Source: Ypsolopha sequella
Taxonomy: Eukaryota; Arthropoda; Insecta; Lepidoptera; Ypsolophidae
Assembly (NCBI GenBank): GCA_934047225.1
Contig: OW203988.1
Location: forward strand, 11,318,229 to 11,382,228
DNA length: 64,000 bases
Direction: 5' to 3'
This document shows positions 32,496-44,000 of this stretch, piece by piece. Position 1 is the first letter of the stretch, and each line of letters opens with the position of its first letter. The position numbers and the translations under genes are program-made. A model generated the notes under the pieces. The model did not search any database. It saw only the letters and a program-made list of their open reading frames with translations, and was not told the origin of the DNA.

Positions 32496-32537
32496 GCAAG
32501 ATATATTTCGAGTCCTTTTGGACTCGGCATTAGTTGC
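32496..32537 (-). ncRNA. Degenerate hammerhead-ribozyme-like hairpin
   Basis: On the minus strand: GCAA, CTAATGC, C, a 6-bp stem GAGTCC/GGACTC with an AAAA loop, GAAA, TATATC, TTGC. GCAA can pair with TTGC as stem I. The layout copies a type I hammerhead with a tiny stem III, but the core differs from CTGATGA at two positions, so it is unlikely to cut. Confidence 0.45.
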
Positions 32538-32579
32538 ATTGACAATAGACATGACATTATAAATATAAAAGACATTTTT

Positions 32580-32832
32580 TTTTTATAATTTATTTATTTA
32601 TTTATTTTATTCATAAACAAAAATCCACAGCAAGTACATTCAGATTACTTGAACATGATATTCATCTTATTGTGCCAATAACGGATTTCACTATGCTAAA
32701 CTAAACATACTAATAAAAAATTGGAACATAACAATTATAATATGGTTAAATTAATAAATTATTCGCAAAGAAGACGAATTTATAATACAAAAGGTTTGTT
32801 GCCATTATGAGTTTGTTGAGTGTCGGGTGATT

Positions 32833-32877
<45 letters not shown>

Positions 32878-33100
32878 CTCATCGTGTGATGATAAAACAG
32901 GTAATGAGTATGGATAAAGGTGGTCTTACATGGAGCATATAATTTATTTAATTTAATTTAATTATAATATGTGTAATATTACTTTGTAAGTATAATGTGG
33001 CAAAAAAGTAAAAAAAGAAAATTAATATTCAAGTAATAAGACGATTTAAAGTAAAATATATATATATATGGTATAGGACCCAATGCACAATAGAATAATG
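32580..33100. repeat. Simple repeats and AT-rich sequence
   Basis: A TTTA run (about 32588-32608), a long TG run (about 32838-32872) and a TA run (about 33055-33068). The TTTA run may be the tail of a minus-strand retroposon ending there. No gene seen between them. Confidence 0.8.
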
Positions 33101-33462
33101 TCCCCACTGAGTTTTTTTCTATTTTTCTCAGTGTGGTAGCTGAACCGAATTTCCATATCTGGATCCTAAATTCTTAAATTATTTTGGCCTTTGCATTTCA
33201 GTTTGTTCCGTAAGTGTGAATTTCGGTACAGTTACAGTTTCGGTACAATTTCGGTTCGAACTTGGCTTATGTATTTCGGATTATAACTTGTATATTTTTC
33301 AGAGATCTCATTTTTTTCATACCATATACATATATACATATACCATATACTTGCATTTCCTTTAGGAAACCCCAAAATGCGAGTCGAGCAGCTCTATAAT
33401 TAGTATAGGGCAATTAAATATTAAAGATAACTTATTTGTTTTTTTTTTATTCAGTTTATATT

Positions 33463-33622
33463 ACATATTTATATAAAAACACTTATTAAAATAACAATTT
33501 CCAGATATATTTCGACATATGGTCGGCTTCAGTGGAATTGTATCAAATTCCGCTGAAGCCGACCATATGTCGAAATATATCTGGAAATTGTTATTTTAAT
33601 AAGTGTTTTTATATAAATATGT
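33463..33622. repeat. 160-bp near-perfect palindrome with hammerhead-like motifs in both arms
   Basis: Two arms of about 76-79 bases, differing by one substitution and one indel, flank a three-base centre. Each arm, read outward, contains the series CTGAAGC-C-GAC...GTC-GAAA-TATATC, flanked by stem I halves TTCCA and TGGAA. The plus-strand motif is at 33546-33590 and the minus-strand one at 33495-33540. The arrangement resembles a hammerhead except that the last core A is C. Confidence 0.8.
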
Positions 33623-33818
33623 AGTATAGGGCAACAAACAATATTTTTGTATTTCGCAAAAAGGGTCATTGACCTGACCTGACGACTTTTTAAGTCTCCA
33701 GTATGAATTTAGTCGCATAAATCTAAGTCACCTCCTTTTATAATATGTATGTGTACCGACCTATACATACCTAGAATACCTACATACACACACATCTGTA
33801 CCTGTCATATATATCCAT

Positions 33819-34082
33819 CTAAATTAAGGTTGAATGATATTTAAATAGGTAATAGCTTGTGATAATAATCATAATAGGTATCTGTATTATTATGTATCTG
33901 TATTGTAATGCAAATATGTGATATGATATAGTTCTGTGGATATGATCGTTGTAAAGAAGTTTCGATACTAAGATGTGGTGACCATAGACGACGCGACGCA
34001 TTGAAAACTCGGCGTTATGTACTGCTTGCACTAATTCTGCAGGTGTTAAATTTATATCTTCATCGCTGCTAGCCTCACTCAT
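33819..34082 (-). other. Possible first exon of a recombinase-like protein (weak)
   Basis: An ATG at 34082 opens MSEASSDEDINLTPAELVQ followed by A-V-H-N-A-E-F. Acidic starts of this style occur in some insect tyrosine-recombinase-like transposon proteins, as far as I recall. The homologous-looking part lasts only about 30 residues; the rest is AT-rich and probably noncoding. It could also be chance. Confidence 0.2.
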
Positions 34083-34427
34083 ATTTTATGATTTCTTTCG
34101 ATTTTATCAAAAAACAAACCAAAATAATGGAAGGAAAGTGAATTGTGAATTGAATAAAGAAAAGAGAAGGAAATTTTAAAGTTTTTGTTTTTAATCAAAT
34201 TTTCTTGCTGGCCAGTGCGATTAAGTATTCTTTAAATGAGGCTAACGCATGACATGAAATAAGTATTTGCATTTCAGTGGACTGGCTGCAAACTATTACG
34301 AAACCTTTATTGAATAAAAATATTCGAATTTTAAAAACGTTTATATTATAAACGTTAAATATATTATATTTAACTTTTATGAGCTTTTTATTAGTATAGT
34401 GTTATTAAAACAATTAAAAAAATTATT

Positions 34428-34475
34428 ACTCGATATATTTCGGCCCTCGGTATGGGGCCGTCATCAGTCGAATGT
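34428..34475 (-). ncRNA. Hammerhead-ribozyme-like motif with intact core, Penelope-associated
   Basis: Minus strand: the full core CTGATGA (34467-34461), one C, stem II GGCCC/GGGCC with an 8-base loop, GAAA (34441-34438), then TATATCGAGT. A short stem I can form from TCGA on each side. Penelope-like elements are known to carry minimal hammerheads of this kind, and a Penelope-like reverse transcriptase relic starts 20 bases away, though on the other strand. An unpaired C before stem II and the exact cleavage site remain uncertain. Confidence 0.6.
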
Positions 34476-34495
34476 AAAAAATCGAGTCAACCTTC

Positions 34496-35281
34496 TTAGC
34501 CACAGAGCCTCTGAAACCCCTCGTATGGAGGAGATTCATAGACGATATTTTTATGATCTGGCCACATAACAGAAACACCCTGACTGACTTTTTAAACCGC
34601 CTAAACAACCATACTTCATTAAAATTCACCCACGAAATTTCATCTGAAAACATCACATTTCTCGACGTAGAATTAACCATAAATAACAACAACCATATCT
34701 CCACTTCCGTCCATTTCAAACCCACTAACAAACTACAATATCTAGACTTCCACAGCTGTCATCCGGCACATATGAAAAAATCCATTCCGTATTCTCTTTC
34801 ATTCCGTGGCCGTCGGATCTGCAACAACACAAATTCACTAAACAACTATCATAACACAATTCACAAAGCACTTCTCAACAGAAACTACCCAAACCAGTTC
34901 CTACAAAAACACTTACACCAAAGACCAAGATTCCATAGAAACAACAGACATGCAAAACCAACCAACCAAACACGACTCATCACCACATATTTTCACGGCA
35001 GTCATAAACTCAAAACACTGATCAAAGACTCCTTACCCATCCTTCGACAAAGCGACGAAACAAAACACCTACTACCCAATACTCCTCAGATATGTTATAG
35101 ACAGAACCGAAACCTTAAATGCACACTCAACAAGACACAACAACTCACCATCCCCAACAACCCCAGCAACTCATCTCCTGGAACATCCCCTTGCCGACGG
35201 CCACGCTGCAAAACATGCACCATGATTAACACACAACCACCTAACCACCATCATCGATCATTCAAGAAGAGCAGTGATTAA
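34496..35281 (+). pseudogene. Penelope-like element reverse transcriptase fragment
   Basis: An open frame of about 260 codons starts abruptly inside the reverse transcriptase at LVWRRFIDDIFMIW, which holds the catalytic F-x-D-D box. It continues with NITFLDVELT, a K-P-T-N-K-L-Q-Y-L segment, SCHPAHMKKSIPYS and a thumb-like region. It ends with PCRRPRCKTC, the cysteine motif that in Penelope-like elements precedes the GIY-YIG endonuclease. The fingers/palm N-terminus and the GIY-YIG domain are both missing, so this is a truncated copy. Its frame is still open, which suggests moderate age. Confidence 0.8.
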
Positions 35282-35779
35282 ATAATATCAAAAATAACCA
35301 AAAATAACCAACATCATTTTTAGAGAAACCTACTTTATTATTTTTTAGAAAATAGTTTAAAACTAAAATTGTGTACAAGTGTCACTTTTACTTTTTATAT
35401 TTTTTTATTATGATACCTAAATTATATGTCACAATTTTTTTTTTTACATTCGAATTTTAAAAACAATTTCCACGCTAATTAGTAGATAAAGCGCGCTTTT
35501 CCACCCAGATTTCTAATGATAAACAGAGCATTTCCGAGCTTGTGAGGTGAAAATGTATTTATTGTATAGGTTATATTTTCTTTATCTAAAACTAATCCAA
35601 AAATATTAAAGTAATCCGGTAAGTCTTTATTGCCATATTACGAACGTAAAAAAAGTCGGACGGAGTGGCAGCTACGTAACTACTGAAGTATGCCAATGGC
35701 GGCGGTATGTAAGTGTGTGAGTGGACTTTGCATTTAATCTTAAAATTAAAAGTGGTAGTTGTCGATCAAAATTTTTAGT

Positions 35780-36290
35780 TCTCACGCACGAAAAAAATAA
35801 GTTGATGGTATAACTTGCTATTTTTTTTGCACATATTTAAAACCCTTTTTAAGGATTCCGTAGTCAACAACAAGGAACACATAGTTTCGCCATGTCCGTC
35901 TGTCTTGTCTGTCTGTCCGCGGCTTAGCTTAGAAACTATTAGTACTAGAAAGCTGTAATTTGGCAAGGGTATACATATTTATCACGCCGATAAAGTGGTA
36001 CAGTAAAATTTGAAAAAGATATTTTTTTAGGGTACCTCCCTTACATCGATCCAGGGTTCCGTTTGCGATATTTTTGTTAGAGTCAAGTGTCCCCCTCTCT
36101 GCCACCGAAACGGTTGTATTTGGAGACGTGAAAAAAATCACGGCAGTAGTATACATAACGAAATTAAAAGGAAAACTATCACAGCTAAGTAGGCTTTACA
36201 AGTTAACGAGTACAGATCGCGCCAAACTCTTAGTCCCCTCTAAACACGGGGCGATTCACATTTCACATAAAAATTAAACGTGAATTCGCG
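35780..36290. repeat. Interspersed repeat of lepidopteran type
   Basis: Contains AAGGATTCCGTAGTCAACAA and a CTGTCTGTCTGTCC tract, which I recognise as part of a repeat common in moths and butterflies. The frames at 35775-36277 on both strands are readings of it and not host genes. Its class is not determined. Confidence 0.5.
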
Positions 36291-36340
36291 GCCAGGAGGA
36301 ATTTCCAATTATTTTGAAGCTACTAAAATACTTACCAATA

Positions 36341-36493
36341 AAGCCGATTCTGAAGGCTTTAATTTTAGTTTCTGCTGTGATGACTTAAATTTTTCCAAAG
36401 TAATTTAGCTTCTGTTCTTCACACTTATGAACTATTTTGCAACGATGAAAATTAGTTTTGACAGCACTTAAACTAAGCCTTCAGAATCGACTA
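36341..36493. mobile_element. MITE family A, degenerate complete copy
   Basis: Starts AAGCCGATTCTGAAGGCTTT and ends with the complement (GCCTTCAGAATCGACTA). Internal deletions have shortened both inverted repeats. Confidence 0.75.
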
Positions 36494-36549
36494 CATTCTC
36501 TGCATAAATATAATCGAAAGTTAACGCTTTCAGTACAAACGATACTCAA

Positions 36550-36716
36550 TAAAGCCGATTCTGAAGGCTTTAATTTTAGTTTTAGTGCTGTCAAAACTAA
36601 ATTTTCGTCATTCCAAAATAGCCCTTAGCTTTTAAGAACAGAAGTAAAATTACTTTAAAACGTTTTAAGTTTTGACAGCATTATAACAAAAATTAAAGTC
36701 TTCAGAATCGGCTTTA
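36550..36716. mobile_element. MITE family A, complete copy with TA flanks
   Basis: TA, then AAGCCGATTCTGAAGGCTTT at the left and the complement followed by TA at the right. It lies about 115 bases beyond the Popeye exon, in its intron. Confidence 0.8.
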
Positions 36717-36830
36717 GTCCCTAACTAATATTGCTCTTCGACAATGACGCGGTGAAACATATTTTTGGAATTTTTGGAAACTCGAAAGCGAGTTTCGTGG
36801 ATTACCCAGTGTACATTTTTTATCAGTTAC

Positions 36831-37012
36831 CTTGAAAGGCTCAAACAGCGTATGGTAGACCTCTTCGAGCTCCAGGTCGAACTTCACCGGTCTCATCTCA
36901 TAGACTAGGTAGACCACCTGACCCAGGTTCAGGAACACGAAAGCGAAGTTCCACGAGAATGCGTCAGGAGCGCAGATCACATGCCAGGACCAGACTGAGT
37001 AGAGCATGAATG
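36831..37012 (-). CDS. Popeye gene coding exon 4
   Basis: 182 bases, acceptor atccacag, donor GTAACT. Encodes the second and third helices and the start of the cytoplasmic Popeye domain (R-P-V-K-F, L-F-E-P-F-K). Confidence 0.85.
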
Positions 37013-39111
37013 CTGTGGATATAAAATACGGGAAATTAAATTTGTTTATTTACCACCTTTTGATCTTATAGGGAGTGGGGGGGGGATTAAGGGTGGCTGA
37101 CTGCTTTAATAGTAGTTTATGCTACAAGGGCGCAAAGGAATAAATTACGGGGATGATTTAAAACACGAGCGAAGCGAGAGAATTCTACACGATTGGCTCT
37201 CCCCCTTAGATTACGAACAAACCGAGGATATCCTTAAAATTGACACATAAATCCTAACACACATGTACCGGTCTGTGAGTATCAAGTATTTCAAAACTCA
37301 GGCATACACTTTCATATAACATACTCTATTTTACTCACCCATTCACACACACTCTAATAACATTCCACATACAATCATCACTCACATGTCATACATTACT
37401 CAACTAGTTTTATTTTGTCTCTTCTGTTACTCTTTACTTTACTTTTAAATATTTTATAAATTTATTATCGTCAGACTCACCAGGAAGGGTCTAATTTCCC
37501 ACAACCCAGGGAATCCTAATGTGGGGATTAGAGTTTATAAAAGACACACTTGTCAAATAATATAAAAATAATGCATAAAATATTTTGTATACATATCTTT
37601 TTGGTTGCAAATAAACATATTTTTATTTTTATTTTTTTATTTTTAATTTATTGCTCTTACGCCCGTGTATCATACTACGTTTTTTAATGCATAGTGTGAG
37701 GAAATAAAACAAATATAATCTTGTGAACTTTAAATTATAATTGGCTTAAAAGGACTGTATCCAGAGACGTTAAACAGTGGAAAAAAAGTATAAAATTTAT
37801 CGTACACAGAAAAAGTTGCAGGTTAGCCAACCATTGTAAATAAATAAAAAATAATAATAATAATGAAGCCCTAGGGCAAAATAATCGACTTTCTGTTCGG
37901 TTTGGTGCATAAAAAGTGGGCCTTTACGAGCACTTGCATTGAAAAATAATATATAATAGGCATGATGAGGTCAAAAATAAATTTCAAGTTAAGATAATAT
38001 TTTCTGTTGTTAGTTATGTTTGACAAAAAAAACGAAGGTTTTATACTATTTTCGCAAAAATTGTCTTACTTCTTCCGAATGCCTAAAGCAATTTTAATGA
38101 TTATTTCACTAAATTATAGACAATTTTTATATTTACAAAATTATTAATTACATTTTTTTTCCCTGCATCGCGTTCTAGTGAAAAGTATATCTTTTTCTCC
38201 TATCTTGCGCTATCCGGAAACGCAGCGATCGTCCAATACAATGTGCGCTGATATGAACATTATTTCAATATAGTTTTTGTCGATATTTGTACCGACACAG
38301 GACGACTCAAGGTTGTCGACGAATGCATGCCCCTTAATTAGTATCGCTTAGGTACTTCAACTTGTATTTAGAAAACATATTCGAGTATCACTACATGAAT
38401 CACCGAGAGGGTGTCAGAGAGATGGGGTGTAAACTGTGAAATGCAAGTCAAAATCCACACACGGAACACTCGCTTTTCACCGACCATTATTACGTCCCAG
38501 CCATCAGGTGATGAGCCCTATCGCCGTAATAAAAATTAAATTTCACCGTGGGGATTGAACCTACCTCTGTATTTGCAGGCGATCGCTCTACAACTCGGCC
38601 ACAGAGGCAGTCAATATAACGACAGTTTAATGTTTTTTTTTATATTAGAGTATCAATAGTAAAAGTTTTGAATTACCAAATATGAGGATTGTATGCATCC
38701 AAAGCTGTCCCTTTTTCGTGCTAGGGGCGCAGTATGATGCGACGAATAACATGTTAGAAAGCTGAAAGTAAAAATTCGTTATTAATTATTAAACTTGAAA
38801 AAATATTGATAATAAAATGACATATAGTATATTTTACTAACTTGGAATAATGGATGCTGAGGAACTCGCCACAAAGGACACCAAGGCCAAAACCAAGGGC
38901 CTGCAGTAAAATAAATTAAGTAAGTTAAATAACGTGGTATACCTACTGAATATAAAGTTCAATATTTGTTTACATTGTTACCTAAAGGCATCGTGTAGTT
39001 AACCGATCCCATATCTTCCAGAGTACCGTTCTCTCCAGGCCAAGAGAAATTATATTCACTTATTTCTAAATAGTTGGCTTGAACGCCAGATAAACCTGGA
39101 CCCTGGGGCAT
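36831..39111 (-). CDS. Popeye-domain protein (POPDC/BVES family), first four coding exons
   Basis: Four exons joined in compatible phases (39111-38982, 38900-38842, 38761-38677, 37012-36831) give 152 residues. The N-terminus has three N-glycosylation sites (N-F-S, N-G-T, N-Y-T). Three membrane segments follow: LSNMLFVASYCAP, WMHTILIFAFMLYSVWSW and NFAFVFLNLGQVVYLVY. Then come MRPVKFDLELEEVYHTLFEP and F-K at a donor. The R-P-V-K-F and L-F-E-P-F-K signatures are diagnostic of Popeye proteins, which are plasma-membrane cAMP-binding proteins of muscle and epithelium in animals. The cAMP-binding domain should follow on the minus strand but was not found by eye; its exons may be short, beyond the transposon-filled region, or lost. 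An in-frame Met at 39195 could extend the N-terminus by 28 residues. Confidence 0.85.
37020..38399. other. Popeye intron with LINE tail
   Basis: No coding signal. About 37480-37640 looks like the 3' end of a plus-strand LINE: a conserved-looking untranslated stretch, then GGTTGCAAATAAACATA and a TTTTTA run. The rest is AT-rich. Confidence 0.5.
38400..38612 (-). mobile_element. tRNA-derived SINE in Popeye intron
   Basis: The minus-strand head has TGGCCGAGTTGTAGAG (A box) and GGTTCAATCC (B box). The body is homologous to the SINE at 21020-21372. Confidence 0.75.
38677..38761 (-). CDS. Popeye gene coding exon 3
   Basis: 85 bases, acceptor ctttcag, donor GTAATT. Encodes the first helix and the start of the second (LSNMLFVASYCAP to HTILIF). 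Confidence 0.85.
38842..38900 (-). CDS. Popeye gene coding exon 2
   Basis: 59 bases, acceptor tttactgcag, donor GTTAGT. Encodes P-W-F-W-P-W-C-P-L-W and then H-P-L-F-Q, the lead-in to the first membrane helix. Confidence 0.8.
38982..39111 (-). CDS. Popeye gene coding exon 1
   Basis: Starts M-P-Q-G-P-G-L-S and ends in phase 1 at a GTAACA donor. Encodes the glycosylated extracellular N-terminus. Confidence 0.75.
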
Positions 39112-40999
39112 TTTAAAAAATGCTATATAGAGAAGTAACTGGATTGAATATGTTGTTACAAAAGATTCTTCAGCTCGATGACCGATGTACATCACCTGTC
39201 TCTACTTTGCATCGCTCTTTCTTCTTCGCGCCAAATCAATAAACGTTCAACAGGAAATTTAACATTTTGAAATTGGCGCCATCTATACTTCCAACCAATA
39301 ATACGCAAGCAAATGTCTATGGTTTCAAGTATTAGTAAAGGTTACTTTAGACATGGCCACGTTCAGTTTGACGGCCCGCCGCGCGACGCCCGCCTAACCC
39401 TGACAGCAGAGAATATAAAGTGCTGACAGCAAGAAAGCGTATATAAAATTAACGCGTGCAAAAGAAATGGCATATTAGGTGGGCTTCGCCCGACAATAAA
39501 ACTGAACTCAGCCAAGGTACATTATGTTTTCGGTGGTTTTCATTTGAAACGGCGCGGCGGCGATAACTGTTGGGGTACAACGCATTGAAAGTTAGGCGAA
39601 ATACGGAATTAATGTTACTGGGGTGCCGGATCTTGCGCGGTGAATCTAACTGCCCGCAGCTAGTGAACACCGTGACCTCGTTGTTCGCACCCGACAAATA
39701 CACCCGAGCGCGCCATCACCGCCTGCTGCACGAGTCGAAGGTCGCGACCGTGGCGCGGCGTCACTCACTATCCTCTCCCACGCGCATGATGTTTATTGCA
39801 AGCAACTAGGCCCATATCACACAATTACAAACAAACATACACTTTTAAAAGGTAAACAATCAGCCCATATTCATCTACTGCTGGACATAGGCCTACCCAA
39901 TATTACGCCACTCTTGGCGGTCCTCAGTCATCCTCATCAAGCCGCCACCCGCAACTTCCTTTAGATTGTCAGTCCAGCGGGCACGAGGGCGGCCTACGCT
40001 GCGCTTTGCTGTACGTGGTCTTCATTCTAATGTCTTACGGCCCCAACGGTTATCAAATCGGCAACAAATATGGCCAGTCCACTGCCACTTCAACTTACTG
40101 ATTCGGCAGGCTATGTCGGTCACCTTTGATCTCTGACGGATATCTTCGTTTCGGATTTTATCCATCAAAGATCCCAAGCATAGCCCGCTCCATAGCTCGT
40201 TGAGCGACCTTAAATCCAGGACACTTACTATACTCTTTGCTTAAATCGGCGAATCAAGCCTTTGGTAAGATACCACGTCTCAGCGCCGTACGTCGTCACT
40301 GGAAGGACGCACTAAGTCTATGGTATTACTGTACTGATGTTTTCACAAGGTTTTCACTCTTTAAAAATGCTTGTGTAAAGTAGCACCACAAGTTAATGTT
40401 AGATGTTTTGACATCAACAAGACCTATTTCTTACGAAACTTCACCTAAAGATTTCACGCGCCTAGTTACCGTTTATAAATTAAAATTTCTGTTAGTTTCC
40501 AACACTGACAGCAGAATAGCGTATACAATTTTAAACGCGTGCTGCAGAAATGGCATTAGCGTGTCGCGACTCCTAGTTTATGAACGCAGGTTGGGGCGCT
40601 TAAGTACTATTTTTCAAGTCGTTTTTATATTTTCACGCCACGCTGCGCCGCGCCGCTTCACCCCACTTTAGCTCGTGCGGAATCTTAGATTGGTCTAAGC
40701 GTGGAATGGAGTTCGCATTATATTTCTTGCTGACAAAAAATTTCATAATTTTGCTTGCTTACTTGATAGTTGATCAAGGATCACTGGAATGGAACGCAGC
40801 TAGCTTGACGTTTTGGTTTATCTTGTCTTTAGTTTCATTCATTTGTGATGTGAGTGATCGTAGTAGGACTACGATTTCTCAAATTCATCAAATAATTTAT
40901 ATTTGCAATGAGGTAGCACCGGTTAATACGAGATTATTTATAAACATCGCGGTACTATGCCTTAACTTTTTTATTTTAAGTAAAATTTATATTGTGGGA
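39112..40999. other. Intergenic region between divergent Popeye and P5B ATPase genes
   Basis: About 1.9 kb separates the two start codons and should hold both promoters, although no element could be assigned. An RTE-type LINE relic occupies 39855-40330. A sequence at about 39400-39475 (CTGACAGCA, AGCGTATA, ACGCGTGC) recurs at about 40500-40560. The plus-strand frame 40706-41033 runs in phase into the first ATPase exon but has no recognisable domain. Confidence 0.55.
39855..40330 (-). pseudogene. RTE-type LINE C-terminal relic
   Basis: Minus-strand reading: WTGHICCRFDNRWGRKTLE, a stop, then VGRPRARWTDNLKEVAGGGL, R-Q-E-W-R-N-I-G, a stop, A-Y-V-Q-Q. This is the C-terminus of RTE-like non-LTR retrotransposon proteins, ending in the usual A-Y-V-Q-Q. 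The stops and short length make it a fossil. Confidence 0.7.
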
Positions 41000-41033
41000 A
41001 TGCCAAACATGTACAATTCGTCCGTCGACAGTG
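41000..41033 (+). CDS. P5B ATPase coding exon 1
   Basis: Starts [11 protein letters not shown] and ends in phase 1 at a GTAAGT donor. The last G joins AT of exon 2 to give Asp. Chosen because it is the only nearby start with a strong donor in the required phase; the Met at 41009 is an alternative. Confidence 0.7.
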
Positions 41034-44000
41034 GTAAGTTCCTGAACACTTGCTCAAATATCGTATGACTCACATGAAAAGTTGTGTAGAATCTTTAAGA
41101 ATTCCTATAGAAACATACATAATGTTCTATTCCACCTTTTAAGACATAAAACCCCAAGTTATTTCATACCTAACACTTATTACTAATCCTCTTTGGACAC
41201 TTACATGCTTTCTCCCAAAAGTGTATAATTACAGCATGTGTGTAACTAATGCACGTATCTATATTTATATCATGGCCAATTACATAAAATTGTATGTGTA
41301 CCCAAGCTTTATCTTAAATCAGTTAGTGAATTTAATGCAATATGTTTACATTGAACTTAATATCTGGTCTTGTTTCAGCACTTATGGCAATTTATTCACA
41401 AAAACATTTCATGTTTTCTATTTTAAGTCATTACTTATCATCTGTCTTCATTTCTTATGCTTTTGTTTTGTAATACAAATTGGTTTGTGGGGGATACTGT
41501 TGGGGTGAAGATAAACACACTATCCTGAATATCTCAATTAATGTTATGTGACCAACATGGATATGTACATATTTTAATTGAATATTTCATATTAGGGTGG
41601 TGTTCCTAAATGCCAGGGTAAAGGTAAAAATTAACGGTCACCCATCCCACAACCACCCATTAAACTAACAGCTTGAAGTCTTTCAATAATCCTTGTCAGA
41701 AATGTAAAATTCATTTTGGCAATTAAATTTCACATTTACCAGGGTGTTTAGGAACGCAACCTAGAGTTATAGTCTGTCTGAATTTAAAAGCAGATTATTT
41801 ATTCAATAAATAGAAAAACACAAGATACTTCCTAAATAGCAATTTAATAGTTTTAAAACATTTTGTGTTTATCTTTACTATATGTGTTGATAATACTGTG
41901 TTTGCGTCAGCTACTAATAAACAGAAATACTGCAATTTATGCTTATGTACCTTTATGTATCAGCAGGCTCCATGTCAATTCATTTCATTGTTTATTTTAT
42001 GTATTTAAATGGGTATACACTGCACTATGTAAGTAAAAATATATAGTATCACAACTTATTTGACCACTTTAAGCAATTTATGGGGAGTGTATGACATGTA
42101 TGATGTATGTACTTAAATTAATGTTATTGTTTTAAACTCAATATATACATGCTTTTTAGGTCATGCAGGTTATTCAGTGTTTTCCTTGACCAATCAGCAA
42201 GTACAAGTACTGTGCTCATAAGTTCCTAAAGACATTGTTGCGTGTCTATGGTGACAGTTGCATTGGTAGTTTATGTACTGTTTACCAAAACATTGCTTTG
42301 TCAATGTACATTTCAGCTGCTAAAGCGAGTACAAAATAATATCTTAGGTATGATTAACTGTTGAATAATCTGTTCTTTTAAGTTTTCCTGAAGGATAATC
42401 TACATATTTACCTGCTAGGTGTTAGTCTCAGACAGTAAGCTTGTACCTACTCAATCAATTTTCTAGTTGTGCTCTTCTTTAACTTATGTCTTTTGATTCC
42501 ACCATCAAACACAGTTTGCATTTAATCATCCCACAACACAACAGTACTTATAGTAGAGGAGTATCTACAGAATAATGTCGCCACACAAAGCAACAAGTCA
42601 GATAGCATTCCAATGTCTGCCAATAAAAATTAATTGTAGTGCCCTTCTTCTTACAAATTGAGTGGTCCTTGTTTGAAATTGAGTAATAAATAAGTGACCT
42701 TATTGTAGTTGTTACTTTATTCAGAGCAATTTATTGATATCTACAATATATTATTTTGCAATGTTTCAGTGCACAAGAATCAAGAACAATCTAGTGAATT
42801 CAACAGTTTGTTGATAATACAATCAATGCAAACACTGTGTTATCATCTACATCCAACAGCTATCCCCTATCAAGTACACAGACCGTTTTCTCTGTATTAC
42901 AGATGAATATGAAGTTATTGGCGAGGCACACTGGCAGATACTCGAGACTAATTCCGAAGATCTGGTCATCAAGATCTATGGCTTCAAGTATTCACGCTTG
43001 CGCTGCGTTTTGTTTCACCTCTTTTGCATAGTACTATGTGGACTTCCGTATTTCTTTTTCGCCTACTATCCCACATACAACACCTCAAAATTCATAAAAT
43101 GCAGTCTGAAAATGGCTGATGTGATTTGCGGTGAGTATTATCTAAAGTCCAAGTTATCAAAATGAATTTTTTACACAAAGTAATGCACTTAATTGGCTTT
43201 TTTACAGTAACTGATAATGAAGGCACATTTAAAATAGAAGTAATGCAGGAAGTTGATCTTAACCTATCGAACCATAGGGACAACAAAGTACGCTACTTCG
43301 AGTACCAGCACAACCGCTACATCTGGCTCAAAGATCAGGGCATCTATGCCAATGTGCAATCATTGAACGAGAAGCTCACTCTCAGTCTTTTGATGGAAAA
43401 TATGTCTGGCATCAACAAACGTCAGCAAAACGAATTGTAAGTATCTGGATCATAGTTAAACTGAACAAGGCCTGCTGTTTACGGATTGTCACAACCTCCA
43501 TCACTAAGTTGTCATTTTATTTTACCATTCTACAAATGCTAAGAGTTCACTTTCCATATGTTTTAGTCTAACTATTTTGAAACATTGTTAAATTATTAAA
43601 TTAACAATGTTTCACAATAATTAAGCATTATTTTCACTTTTTATGTTAATCGCCTAATTTTAAGTCTTGATTTGTTGTAATGACGAAGGTTGTTACATCC
43701 CATTTTGCCAGAAGAGCGTGCACATAGAATAACAAGTAACAATAAATGTTACAAGCATTAAGTTGGAAGGGTGAGGCCAAAAGGTACAATATTTTGTACC
43801 TACGTTTTATTAAAAAACAAAACATATTATAAGTTTTGCGTTTGGGAATGCGGTCTGTCGCATCGACCTTAAGTGAAAGACGTTTATCAACTTGGCAATA
43901 TTATATCACCGAGGAGGGTGTTGTTTCCAATGGTTAATTGTTATTGGAACAGTCAACATCCGTACTTCATACCTCCTCTTTTCACAGACGAAATTATAAA

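Noticed and set aside
40706..40999. N-terminal extension of the P5B ATPase from the Met at 40706
   Set aside because: The frame is open into the first exon but reads as hydrophobic AT-rich sequence unlike P5B N-termini; the Met at 41000 fits better. RNA data would settle it.
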